Source: Lepiota brunneoincarnata
Taxonomy: Eukaryota > Basidiomycota > Agaricomycetes > Agaricales > Agaricaceae
Length of the DNA stretch: 64,000 nt
Reading direction: 5' to 3'
Assembly (NCBI GenBank): GCA_023014365.1
Contig: JAEBUN010000024.1
Location: 744,001-808,000 of the forward strand
Made by a program: the position numbers and the translations under genes. The notes beneath the pieces were generated by a model. It was not told where the DNA came from. It saw nothing but the letters and a program-made list of their open reading frames with translations, and searched no databases. Shown here in pieces: positions 32,124 to 42,824 of the stretch (position 1 is its first letter; the number at the start of each line of letters is the position of its first letter).

Positions 32124-35100
32124 CTCCCCTTCAAACCATAGCAAGTCCAAGTTCTCATGTGAAATGTTTGACTTTCAGTGAGGGGAGCGCTTTGGTAAAA
32201 GCATTGGCCACCATGTCCTCAGTAGGACAGTAAACAAGCTGAATCTTGCCTTCTTTGATGATCCAGCAAATAAAATGATAATGAACATTGATGTGTTTCA
32301 TTTGCGCATGATGCTGGTGGTCCTTGGAAGGAGTGATAGCAGATTAGTTGTTGGAATAGATGGTGGTGGAGGGAACAGCAGTGTTGAGAACCTGTGAAAT
32401 AAGTGAATGAAGCCATAGGGCTTGCTTTGATGCATGAGTGGCTCTGATGTACTTGGATTCTGTTGTAGATAGTGTGACAATCTCCTGTCACTTTGCACTC
32501 CAAGAAACTGTGCCACCATTGATGATGAATGTGTAGCTGGACATGGCATGGCAGTCCTCTACCATGTTGCTGTCAGCATCCATAAAACCCTTGAGGCCCT
32601 TACCATCACCTACATATGTCAACCAGGGGTCCTGGGTGCCTTTTAGATACTGAAAAACTCAACAAGCTGCTTCCCAATGTGCCTCTCTGTGATTCTTGGT
32701 GAATTTTGAAAGGACTTGAATGGTGTAAGTGATATCTGGTTGCATTCCTGGGGCTGCATACATAAGCATGCCAACAGCCTCCTGATATGGTTTGCTGGCC
32801 ATGCAAGCAATGTCAGCAGTCATTTGAGGCAATTGCTTGCTTGTTAGTTGGATGGCAGGGTCCATGGGTGTGCTGAGTGGTTTCTTGTTCTCAAGCCCAT
32901 AACATCTGAGTGAGGCATTGATGTATGACCATTGAGACAGGAAGAGCTTACCCTGCTCTCTGTCCCTCTTTACCTCGATCCCTAGGAGCCAATGGATCTC
33001 TCCTAGATCCATAATCTTGATGAACTTCTTTACACCACCTTTTACCCAGTTGATTAGTGTGATGGTGGAGGCAATGAGCATGCAATCATTGATGTGCATG
33101 AGAATTATGATGAGATTTGGTGCCATGATCTTGAAAAAGACACTTTGGTTGACTTCACAGCATATAAAGCCTAGGTTGTTGACTAGAATCTCACAAAGGC
33201 ATTGATACCATCACTGGCCAAATTGTTTGAGTCCATAAAGGGTCTTCTTGAGGTGGCAGACATGTTGAGGTGTTGAACTGAGTAGAGTCAATAGTATCAG
33301 TGACACACTTATCACTAGTCACTAGCTTGAGTTGATCAACAATCACTGATGTATTCACATGTTAATAATAGTGTGATTTGATAAGCCCACTGATTCAGTC
33401 AAGTGTAAAGGTTCTTCATATGTAACTCCCCTTCACATAATAGGATTTGGCTAGTCTAAGGTCCCATCCTGTCAAAATGGACATGAGGTGTGAAACTTGG
33501 TGTCCACTAATTGACATTCCCAAGGGATGGGTGTACATAATAACTAATTACATATATATCACAATTCATCACTAACTAATAAGTGGTCTGTCACTTTATT
33601 TAACATGAGGGTGAGTGAGGGATATGAAACCAGGGGATTGTTGCATATGGATTGTCTTGCCAGGGCCTAGTTTCCTGTTTAGGTATGCACCCTTGATGTC
33701 AATCTGATGGATCTCATAATTTCATGCAGCAGTGATTGCTAGAATAGTCTGGATGGATGTGAGGTGTGCAATGGGTGCAAAGGTGTCAAAGTAGTCAACT
33801 CTGGACACCTGTGAAAATCCTTGAGCAATAAGGTGAGCCTTGTAGTGGACAACATTTCCAGCAGCATCCTTCTTGGCCTTAAAAATCCATTTTGAGCCAA
33901 TGACATTTGCTCCAATTGGTTGATCAATAAGTTCCCACATTCTGGCATCATCCAACATGCTGAGTTCTTCCTCCATGGCTTTCTTCCACAGCTCCCAGTC
34001 TGCTCATTTTCTTGCTTCCTGCAGGCTCCCAGGTTCCAAACCCTCAGTCCCCTCAATATCTGCTGCTAAAACATGCACATCAGCCCAATCTAGCTCTTTA
34101 GCAAGAGTAATTGCTCTTCCTTCTAGGATGTCTTTTGCCTTTGTGCTTGGATTTCTGGCACATTGAGGCTGTTGCATGCATGGGTTCTCCTCATTGAACA
34201 TTTTCCCTGCACTGGTATTGTCTGTGGCTGTGTTTTCACAAGGATTGGCTAGGGGATTGACTGGCTGCTGGTTGGGAGGGGTGGGGGAGAGTGCTGGTGG
34301 CTCGATTGTGGCACTTGTGCTGTGTGGAGGGTCATTTTGCAGCTTGCTTGCTGGTAACTGCTCCCCTTTGAGCCTGGGACAATCTAAGTTAATAAAACAA
34401 AAATTTTGTTCAATTTTTATAGCATGAGTGTCTGAAAAATAGATGTGGGAGCCATTGCTCTCTGTATCATACCTGACCCATTGCTCTTTCTTTGCTTGCC
34501 CACTGAGCTTGTCTCTACTTGCTTGGTGTACCCACACCTCCTCTCCTCACTCACATACTGCATGTAGGTCTGGCTTGCAACTGTATACTGCCTCAAATGG
34601 CATTTTCCCTTCAACTGCTTGGGTTCCAGTCCTGTTCATCAACCAGACCACATGGGCAACAGCTTCTGCCCATAACAACTTCAGAAGCCAACTTGCATGT
34701 AGTAGTGCACACATGCACTTGATAATTGTGCAATTTTGGTGCTCAGCAACTCCATTGTGCTGAGGGGTGTCATGTATGGTAAGTTTAGTCTCTGTACCTT
34801 GGGATTTCAAGTAAGACTGAAAGTTGCTCATGGTGTATTCCCCTCCCCTGTCCAAGTGCAGAGCCTTGATACAGGTGCCAAACTGCATTTCACACCATGC
34901 ATCATAGTTCTGGTAGGCCTCAAAGATGTCAGACTTGTTGGATAAGAAGTTAATGTGAGTCCACCTTGAGAAATTGTCAATAAAGGTCATGTAAAAATGT
35001 TTGTCCCTTTTCATCTCTACTCTTGCTGGTCCCCAGATATTGGAGTGGGTTTCCTCACCAAATGCTGAAGCCCACTTGCCCTCCCAAACTTTCAAAATCA

Positions 35101-35256
35101 GCAGCCAAGTTGCTTTGCCATAGGCATATGACTTGCAGAAGAAGTCAGCATCTGCTCCATCTTCCAGCTTCAGGCCAGCTACCAGACCATTGCAGACAAG
35201 CTTCTGAGCTGCTCCAGCACCAATATGGCCTAGATGATGGTGTGATAAATCCAAGC
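32124..35256 (-). pseudogene. Copia Pol, 3' part: integrase, reverse transcriptase, RNase H (inactivated)
   Basis: Minus-strand pieces in Copia order: GAG-pre-integrase (LSHHHLGHIGAGAAQKLV) and integrase core with THINFLSNKSD, ALHLDRGGEYTMSNF and the QHNGVAEHQN block (34547-35256), then a Pro-rich linker (34004-34537). The reverse transcriptase follows (MWELIDQPIGANVIGSKWIF at 33722-33976; LIIILMHINDCMLIAS, the YVDD-type box, here MHIND, at 32659-33126). RNase H-like sequence continues to about 32180. Several stops and frameshifts break the frame, so it cannot be autonomous. The 5' end of the frame is cut by Tc1-A copy 1 at 35257 and resumes at 54023 on the plus strand. Confidence 0.88.
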
Positions 35257-35258
35257 TA

Positions 35259-35468
35259 CAGTGACCCACAAAACCGTTCCAATGTTTTGTACTTTTGACT
35301 TAAAGTAGTAATAGCTCAGTAAATAAAATAGCTAAATTTGTGAATATATTTATAAACATAGCCAAATATGTCATATCTGACTCTGCAAAGTTGCGTCATG
35401 TAATACTTCCAAATTAGGCAATTATGAATTTTGTAATCATTTTAAGTCATTGGAACGGTTTTGTCAAT
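35259..35468. repeat. Tc1-A copy 1 terminal inverted repeat, left
   Basis: About 205 bp. Outer 16-bp motif at 35269-35284, reversed copy at 35448-35463. Matches the inverted right terminus. Confidence 0.85.
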
Positions 35469-35498
35469 GACATATTATACTAGGCTATCCTATTATTT

Positions 35499-36515
35499 CT
35501 AGTACTTAGAGTAGCCCCCCCTGGCTTTGAGTACAGCTGCTACTCTTCTAGGCATACTTTCAATTAACTTCTGACACTCAGAAGCTGGAATAGCATCCCA
35601 CTCCTTTTCTACCCTCTGCCACAACTCCTCCATACCCTTGGGAGGAGATTCATACTCTCCCAACTTTCTCTTCACATATTCCCATAAGTGTTCAATGGGA
35701 TTGAGGTCAGGTGACTGTGCTGGCCAGGTTAGGAGCCTAAAATGATTTTTTTGAAACCATTCTTTGGCCAGTGTACTCTTGTGTTTGGGGTCATTATCTT
35801 GCTGAAAGATAATATCTCGGGGTTTAAGCTTGTACCACTGGAGACTCTTCTTCAAATCTTCCTCCAAAATTTGCACAAACAACTCTGCATCCATCCTTCC
35901 ATCAATCCTCACTGCATAGCCTGGGCCATCCCACAGCATACAGCCCCAAACCATCACTGATCCTCCTCCATACTTCAGAGTTCCCTTGACCAATCTTTCA
36001 CTAAGCCCCTCTCCCTTCTTTTTCCATCCCCACTTCCTCCCATCTGACCCCAAACAATTAATTTTGGTCTCATCAGACCATACAACCAGCTTCCAGTCCT
36101 CCATAGTCCAATGCTGGTGTGTCAGAGCAAAATCCAGCCTAGCCCTCCTATGCTTGTCAGAGAGTAAAGGCTTTTTTTGCTTGACTACAGCCTTCATTCC
36201 TGCCTGTTTGAGATGCCTTGCTACAGTCTGTGAAGAGACTGATGTCCCAATGATGGGAGCAAGAGATTTGGCTATATCTACAGCAGTTTCAGCCTTGCCA
36301 GCAGAGATAAGATGGATAGCATGCCGAATATTAGTGGTAGAGAGTTTTGAAGGACGTCCTCCAAGTGATTTAGTAAGGCTGGAACAATTTTTAGAGGCTA
36401 GCCTGGATATGGTACTGCACCCAACACCAGTAATTGCCTCAATTTTAGTATAGGAATGATGAGAATTTAGCAAAGAGAGGATGGTTTGCTTTAGAGTAGA
36501 AGATAATGGCTTCAT
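35499..36515 (-). CDS. Tc1-type DD34E transposase, intact, 338 aa
   Basis: Cut-and-paste transposase. Residues 1-120 form paired helix-turn-helix DNA-binding domains (SYTKIEAITGVGCSTISRLA; GRPSKL as the AT-hook-like linker; SSQTVARHLKQAGMKAVVK). The catalytic triad is Asp in VVWSDETKIN, Asp in IIFQQDNDPKHKS and Glu in SPDLNPIEHLW, with 34 residues between the second Asp and the Glu, which is DD34E. A GGGSVMVWGC block typical of the family is present. The ATG at 36515 gives the usual length for the family. No stop or frameshift occurs, so the protein may be active. Copy 2 differs by one missing codon (API versus APII). Confidence 0.95.
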   Translation of the reverse strand: MKPLSSTLKQTILSLLNSHHSYTKIEAITGVGCSTISRLASKNCSSLTKSLGGRPSKLSTTNIRHAIHLISAGKAETAVDIAKSLAPIIGTSVSSQTVARHLKQAGMKAVVKQKKPLLSDKHRRARLDFALTHQHWTMEDWKLVVWSDETKINCLGSDGRKWGWKKKGEGLSERLVKGTLKYGGGSVMVWGCMLWDGPGYAVRIDGRMDAELFVQILEEDLKKSLQWYKLKPRDIIFQQDNDPKHKSTLAKEWFQKNHFRLLTWPAQSPDLNPIEHLWEYVKRKLGEYESPPKGMEELWQRVEKEWDAIPASECQKLIESMPRRVAAVLKARGGYSKY

Positions 36516-36654
36516 GGTAGGTAGGGGGGTTGAGAATGATGGGACATGGCTGTCAGCACATCTATTTATATGTCAAAGACATGTGGTCACATGATCTTGT
36601 TGATTCACAATCAACGGAGTCATGTGATTGCTTGGATTAGTATTAAAAATTACT

Positions 36655-36864
36655 ATTGACAAAACCATTCCAATGACTTAAAATGATTACAAAATTCATA
36701 ATTGCCTCATTTAGAAGTATTACATAACGCGACTTTGCAGGGTCAGATATGACATATTTGGCTATGTTTATAAATATATTCACAAATTTAGCTATTTTAT
36801 TTACTGAGCTATTACTACTTTAAGTCAAAAGTACAAAACATTGGAACGGTTTTGTGGGTCACTG
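36655..36864. repeat. Tc1-A copy 1 terminal inverted repeat, right
   Basis: Inverted counterpart of the left terminus with inner motif near 36658-36678 (one C to T change, CCATTCC) and outer motif ending CACTG at 36864. Confidence 0.85.
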
Positions 36865-36866
36865 TA

Positions 36867-37273
36867 TCATATTCCTGGTTGGAATAAGATTTCAGATCCA
36901 AAAGTATAATATTTCCTTTTTTGGAAATTATGTAATTTTCAAAAAATGATGTCATCAGATTTGCAATTTTATTCTGATCAAGAATATACTACTCATATGT
37001 TCTAAAAGAATTCCTTTACAAGTTATTCACATTTTTCTGTAAATCTTAAATTCAATTAACTCAGATTCTTGCAAACTGGATTTTACTTGGACTAGTCTGT
37101 GTGGGTCCACACAGATCTATGTAAAATTTGCACAGATCCATGCAAAAAATGTAATGAATGTTAAGATTTTCTATACAAAAGTCTATGTAGATCCATGTAG
37201 ATCTGTGTAAAAATTAGCATAGATCTATACAGACCACTTGGAATACATGGGGGAGTGTAAAGACCTCATGTTT
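36867..37273. other. AT-rich flank with fold-back repeat
   Basis: No coding sequence. At about 37094-37236 several AGATC(C/T)(A/G)TG words are arranged as an imperfect inverted repeat around TCCATGCAAAAAATG, with the near-palindrome TGTGTGGGTCCACACA inside the left arm. It could be a decayed fold-back element. Confidence 0.4.
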
Positions 37274-37661
37274 TGTTACCTAGGTTAGGGGTTTGCTCTT
37301 GAGTAGCACAGTGGTTGAGATAAGATATTTATATAGACTTGGTCTTGTCCTACTGAACATGACTTAAAGATGATAGAGCACTATAAGTCCAGCCAGTTTA
37401 GAGGTAAAGAAATATAGGAGGCAAGAACTGTATAACACTAAGATAAGGATACAGGATAAAGTATAGTATTCTTATATACTACTTAATATGGCTATGCTTC
37501 TACTATATATATATAATCAGGCTGAGGTCATCAAAAGTTATAATAAGTCACAGCTAATTACAGTCCTTCTGATGTATACTACTGATGGTTTCAGAGTAAT
37601 ATATTAACATGAGAGAGTTGTGCTAAACATAACCATCCTTCTGATAGGAATTCTGATAACA
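37274..37661 (-). repeat. Solo LTR of the Gypsy family (388 bp)
   Basis: Matches the 386-bp Gypsy LTRs at 42402 and 50205 along its length, from TGTTACCTAGGTTAGGGG to TTCTGATAACA, with many substitutions. No internal sequence is attached on either side. Flanking 5-mers differ (TGTTT and ACATG), so the target duplication has decayed or a rearrangement occurred. An old insertion. Confidence 0.85.
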
Positions 37662-38915
37662 ACATGCAGATCTGAATAAGCATCACTGCACACTTATCAT
37701 CTTTTTTTTTTTTTCTGTATTTAACATGGTGCCCAGTAGCAGTCCACACTAGTCGACCTAGTACAGAAAGACTAAATTACAAGTTCAAAAGGAATGGGGC
37801 TGAAGGCCCTATTTAAACTATGACTACCAGTAGCTATGTACTAAAGGTAGATAAGTATTTGCAATAGAAGTTGGTTCTACACTTCTGGCTGAGGAAGGCA
37901 TAGCTGGGGAAATTAGAGTATCCCTGGACTGTGGTATGAATGCAAAGGCTAATGGGTTGTCCCAAAGAAATTCCACTAAGTTTTCCAAGGTGAGTAGCAC
38001 TGCAGGAGAAATGGAGCTGGTATCCTGGTGAATTGGGGGTAGTGGAATAAAATGTGCTCTCTGGTCTCCAAGAGCTCACCACAGGCACAGGATAGATCTT
38101 CATTGTACACCTATCATCCACCTGGGCAATACACAATATTTCTCACCTAGTGAATCTTGAACCCACTCAGCAATCAGAGATCCATAATAAGGTATATTGA
38201 TAGCTATAATTGAAAGCACTTCAAATTTCAAGCCCTCAATTCCATCATTATATTCATTGAGATAAACTAGCCATCAAGTATCAAGACCCCTCATACTGTG
38301 GCCTGGAATGATATCATAGCATGTAGATTAGTCTACCATTAAATCAAAGAAATGGTAGTGTACAGATTAGGTGTATTTTAAACTTATACTAGGTCTGGTA
38401 CTCAGCAACTTAACAAATCTCCAGTTCAATGCCCTAGCTTATTTGTCAATTTTACTGGTCTTCAGAACTTCAGGGACAATGACTTGGCATCTGAGTTCCT
38501 TGGGCTTGCTCCTAATGCCTCTAAAATAGTTAAATCCACTATATTTCTCAAAACCAAGAAATCTATAGTAGAGTGCAATTGTTTTTCTTTGGAGCAACTA
38601 TGAGAATAGTGAGTCAAAAGATAGTGGGTCCTGGTTCAAAGGAATCTGCAGGTCATATTATATAGTCCTTGGTGTATATGTTATAATCCTTACTCCTTCT
38701 GTATCTGAAGATAACTGGAAAAGGCCTTTAATCACTCAACAAGATGTCTGAGATGGTTGACTTTGCAAAGCTTAAGGAACACATTAACTGAGATAATGAG
38801 AGAACATATCAAGTTAATGCAGAGAGGGTTAATAACTACTGTTAATAAGATTAAACTTAGGGCTTTAATCTCTACTTGTACAGGCCTTATACATATACCT
38901 ATGAGATACTATATA
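37662..38915. other. AT-rich sequence without recognised features
   Basis: Short spurious open frames only. Contains a T run at 37701-37714 and one short plus-strand open stretch near 38757-38987 without motifs. Probably old decayed repeat sequence. Confidence 0.4.
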
Positions 38916-40425
38916 CAATATGTCAGAAAATTGTCCCAATGCTTTTACTATTTAGAAAGATTAGCTAATAGTGGACTAAGAACATAAATACTTGAGAAAA
39001 TAGACAATGATAATATAGCATATTGAGACTATATGATTTATCTGAGAAGTAATAGATCAATTAATCATTTAAAGTATTGGCTCATTAGGACAGTTTTTTG
39101 ACTCTCTGTCATTTTCCTAAAATCTAGTTTTGGATAGGCCAAATCAATACCAAATCAAGTGTAGGGATAACAAAAATTGTTATGTAACCTCTTCTATATC
39201 ATATGATCATATTGAAATCACTTCAACAATCTTTTCTTCTTACCATTATATCATGGAAGCTATATCTTCTATCTAGTACTCTCAAGTCATTTTTCTTCTT
39301 CAGAATGGCTATTCTCTGCAACAAACTCCGTCCAAACTGGTCTAAACAGGAGTACTATTGAGCAGATCAAGAAAGAAGTTGATTAAGATGAGGAAAACAA
39401 TTAACAATTTACTAAATCACTACTGGGAAGCTGAACAATGCTATTTAAGCTACCCAATTCATCCACTCTATCCTCCCTACTTCTGTCACACTTCAAGCAA
39501 TCTGAAATATGCTCAAGAAAAACAATTTCTGGTCTGTTGTTAAGACCAAATAACCTCTTCTTAAAAAGCAATTCTGAATTGCTCACTTCAAATTGCCTAC
39601 AAGCACAAGGATTGGACAGTAGAAGATTGAAAATGAATATTGTAGACAGATGAACAAAAAGTCAACAAGCTTAGGCCATATAGGAAGATATATAAGAGGG
39701 AAGGACTCTCAGACAAGACTATTATTCCTACTGTTAAGTGTGAAGGTAGTGGTAACATTATGGTACATATGGCAGGCTATGGAGTGGAAAGGAGTAGGAA
39801 TGCTAATGGAGGTTAAGAGAATCATAGATGTAGAGTAATACTATAAGACTTTGGAGTATGGGATGGTGAATAGCTTTGAAACTTTGGAGATGGAGGAGGA
39901 GTGGATAATCTGATAGAACAATGATCCAAAATACAAGTATAAAAGGGTAATAGAATGGTTTCAAGATAACAATATGCAAGTTTTACTATGGCCAGCACAA
40001 TCTCCTGACTCCAAATCCATTGAACACCTCTGGATATACATACTTAAAAAACCAGTTGGAGGGATATAAGAAACTACTTGAGAGAATACATGAATTATGG
40101 GACAGGTTAGTGGTAAAGTGGAATAGGATTGCCACAGAAAGGTGTCAAAAGCCTACAGAAACATGATCAGAAGGCTCAAGGTAGTTATTAAGGCAAAAGG
40201 AGGCAATGCAAAGTATTAATTAGGTAGATGATAGAGGGTCAAAAAACTGTTCCAATGAGCTAAACATTATTTCTCAGATGAATCATGTGGTTTAAATGGA
40301 TTCAGAATTCTAATATGGTATATTACCATACTCTATTTTCTCAAGTATTTATGTAATCACCTTGGTCCACTGTTGGCTGATCTTTCCAAATAGTGAAAAC
40401 ATTGGGACAGTTTTTTGACCCACTG
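38916..40425 (+). mobile_element. Tc1-B: decayed Tc1/mariner element with transposase remnant
   Basis: TA dinucleotides at 38914-38915 and 40426-40427 flank a 1510-bp unit whose ends are inverted copies: left CAATATGTCAGAAAATTGTC, right reading in reverse CAGTGGGTCAAAAAACTGTC. Both continue CCAATG. Plus-strand remnants near 39915-40220 read QNDPKYK, WFQDNNMQVLLWPAQSPDSK, SIEHLWIYILKKP and VVIKAKGGNAKY, the second Asp to C-terminal part of a DD34E transposase, broken by stops. A second, inner motif copy in opposite orientation occurs at each end (near 39085 and 40227), as in Tc1-A. Related to but distinct from Tc1-A. Confidence 0.8.
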
Positions 40426-40648
40426 TACTTGTTATAAGTAGTAAGGCTACTCTGCTACCCTGCACAATCTTCATTGTGCTCCCCATCCTACTCTATTATA
40501 TTATGCTTCAGGTTCTTAACATGCACTCATTAAAGCAAAGTTGGTAGCAGCCTAATCCCAGTATGACAGCTTTCAATATGGCATCCTGAGTGACTGTGTT
40601 TTACATCATTGTCCCAGTCATGAACTCATCAACATCATGATAGGCCTC

Positions 40649-40653
40649 TGGCA
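40649..40653 (+). repeat. Copia target-site duplication TGGCA (5' side)
   Basis: TGGCA immediately before the plus-strand 5' LTR. The partner is TGGCA read on the minus strand at 31827-31831, beyond the 3' LTR. Identical duplications show that both LTRs come from one insertion. Confidence 0.85.
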
Positions 40654-40945
40654 TGTCAGCATTTGCAAACATGTCCTGAGTCCCACTGTACATCCTGCTT
40701 GTATGTTTATTGCTATCTTGTATCTTTTGTACCACACATGTTCCTGCCACTATTATTGTTCTATCATGTTATTGTGTTTATTGTCCTTTGGACAATCACC
40801 TGTAAACCAGTGTAGATATAAATACTGTCCTATTTGTGTAGTTATACTTCAGCTCTCATCCTGAGGCTGAAGTAAGTCTCCTTATATGCTCTCTTAATTA
40901 CTGTACTAATTATGCTATGTAGTACATATGTTTTATATCTCTACA
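40654..40945 (+). repeat. Copia element 5' LTR (292 bp)
   Basis: Begins TGTCAGCATTTGCAAACATG and ends TATATCTCTACA. Same length and order as the minus-strand LTR at 31832-32123, with scattered substitutions. A 57-bp partial repeat of the LTR end follows (another TTTATATCTCTACAG ending at 41002), just before GGTTATGGGCTC, which may be the primer-binding site. Confidence 0.88.
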
Positions 40946-41049
40946 GTTACTCCTATCAGCTCTCATGCTGAAGCTGAATACATACATTTTATATCTCTAC
41001 AGGTTATGGGCTCTATCTCATTGTGCTACCAAACAAATAATCTTCAGTG

Positions 41050-42301
41050 ATGTCTACTATGAACAATGTACTCCCTGCATCAGTGCCAAAGTTGGATATG
41101 TCTGGTGGAAACTGGGCAATATTCTCACTATGTTTCCAGACTATATTACAAGGCAAAGGACTCTGGGGTCATTTTGATGGTAGTACACCATATCCTGTAC
41201 TCTCACCCCCTACTGGTGCAACTCAACCCACTGTCATTCCTTCTACTACTCCCCAAGCTATTGCTCCTACTACCACAGTAACCACCCTCCAGACCACAGC
41301 TCCTGCTACTACAACCACTCCTGCTATTCCTACCACCCCTGCTACAACAGCTCCTGTTGCCCCTGTTGTCACTATGGAAATGGTAGAGACTTGGAAAAGG
41401 AACAAGAATATCACTCACTCCTTGCTTGCCCAACATCTCCCAGATTCCATGTTGATGGTCACAGCTGGCCTCAATAGGGTTAAAACAATGTGGGACACCA
41501 TAAAGCAAGAATATACCTACAAGAGTGCCTTCTTGCAATCTAGGGTATGTTGTGAGTTTATGATGATGCAATGCCCAGATAGGGGTGATGTTTGTTTGTT
41601 CCTGAACAAGCTCCATTTTTGAAAGGCCAAGCTGAGTGCTGTTGGTGTGGTTATTAGTGATGATGATTATAGGAGTGCAATACTGCAATCCCTACCTTGT
41701 TGGTTAGCATCATACACCACAAACCAACTATCTGCAGCCCAATTACACAGTTCCCTCCAACACACTATAGAACCCAACATCTTGATCATACTAATCAGTG
41801 ACAAATGGGATTGAGCTTGCCCTGAGTGATCTAGGACCAGAAATGCCAAAACTGAACATGACAATGCTTTGGTAACAGAGGGAAGCAAGAGTAATGGAGG
41901 TGGAGAGCCAAAAGGAAAAGGGAGAAAAAAGGGTCCATATTAAAATTGTGGCAGTGAGCACTGGAAGCAGGACTGTCCTAATCCAAAGAAACCTATCAGT
42001 GAAAGGAATGAAGGAGAGAAAAGGGGCACACCCAACAAGAAGGGTGGGAATGTGAATATTGTTACAGCAGATAGTGATGATGAGGCCTACTCCCTCATAG
42101 TTAACAAGTTATCAGACTCTGAAATGAACACAAGCTGGGTGGAAATTGAATCTGATTACTCCCTTACCAAGTTATGGAGTGAAGGGAAGTTGGTGAGCAA
42201 GCTTGATGACCTGGAAACCAGCAATTTCAACATAGCTACTGATGAAATTGCTAATGTCACCAAGGCAAGCCAGACCCAAGTTGAAGTTTTTGACTCCAGT
42301 G
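41050..42301 (+). pseudogene. Copia Gag and start of protease (inactivated)
   Basis: Starts MSTMNNVLPASVPKLDMSGG with NWAIFSLCFQTILQGKGLWG, the Copia Gag opening, then a Thr/Pro-rich stretch, KNITHSLLAQHLPDSMLMV and a stop at 41620-41622. A degenerate zinc knuckle follows near 41945 (NCGSEHWKQDC with its first Cys codon mutated). The frame continues to VEVFDSS at 42301, where the 3.15-kb unidentified insertion begins. It resumes at 53648 as SVTNHISPYCNNF. The protease Asp is in the VFDSS motif. Confidence 0.8.
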
Positions 42302-42401
42302 TTGTGCTGCAAAATCATTTCATTTGTGAAATCACTAGCTAATAAAGTAACTAACTCTCCAATACTGAATAATATCAGTATATGGCTATGGTCAGACACT
42401 G

Positions 42402-42787
42402 TATTACCCGGGTTAGGGGTTCGCTCTTGAGTAGCACGGTGTTTGTGGCAGGATGTCTATACAGACTTGGTCCTGTCCTACTAGGCGTGACTTGGAGATG
42501 ACGGAGCACTATAGTCCAGCCAGTTTAGAGGCAAAGAGTTATAGGAGGCAAGAACTTTATAACACTAAGATAAGGATACAAGGTATTGTACTGTATCCTT
42601 ATATACTTCTAAGTGAGGCTGTACTCCTACTATAATAGTTCAGACCAGAGTAACTATGAGTCAGAGATAAGAAGACATGAGGTGTATACTAAGAATAGTC
42701 CTTCTGATGTACACTACTGATGGTTTCATAGTGACATGGGAATGTAAACTAAAAGTAACCATCCTTCTGATGAGGTTTCTGATAACA
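42402..42787 (-). repeat. Gypsy-1 3' LTR (386 bp)
   Basis: Left in window coordinates, 3' in element orientation. Terminal G to A change at the edge (TATTACCCGGG). Differs from its partner at numerous transition sites. Confidence 0.92.
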
Positions 42788-42824
42788 TTAGGTCCATTTC
42801 TAGAGTTGTCTTCCATACAACTCG

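Larger units (their letters stand above)
35259..36864 (-). mobile_element. Tc1-A copy 1: complete Tc1/mariner DNA transposon, 1606 bp
   Basis: TA target duplications at 35257-35258 and 36865-36866 bound a 1606-bp element starting CAGTGACCCACAAAACCGTT. The terminal inverted repeats are about 205 bp long. Each holds an outer CAAAACCGTTCCAATG and, about 165 bp inside, the same motif in reverse. The element contains one intact DD34E transposase gene on the minus strand. It sits in the Copia frame at the protease/integrase boundary. Confidence 0.95.

Noticed and set aside
35742..36453. Open frames antisense to the Tc1 transposase
   Set aside because: Shadows; the transposase strand has all family motifs, and copy 2 shows the same antisense frames.
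31832..41002. Two independent Copia insertions instead of one split element
   Set aside because: Each half lacks the other half, the outer target duplications are the same TGGCA, and the reading frames join in phase at the Tc1 copies.
42172..42399. Possible gene antisense to Copia Gag
   Set aside because: No motif; the sense strand is the Copia frame interrupted by insertion X.
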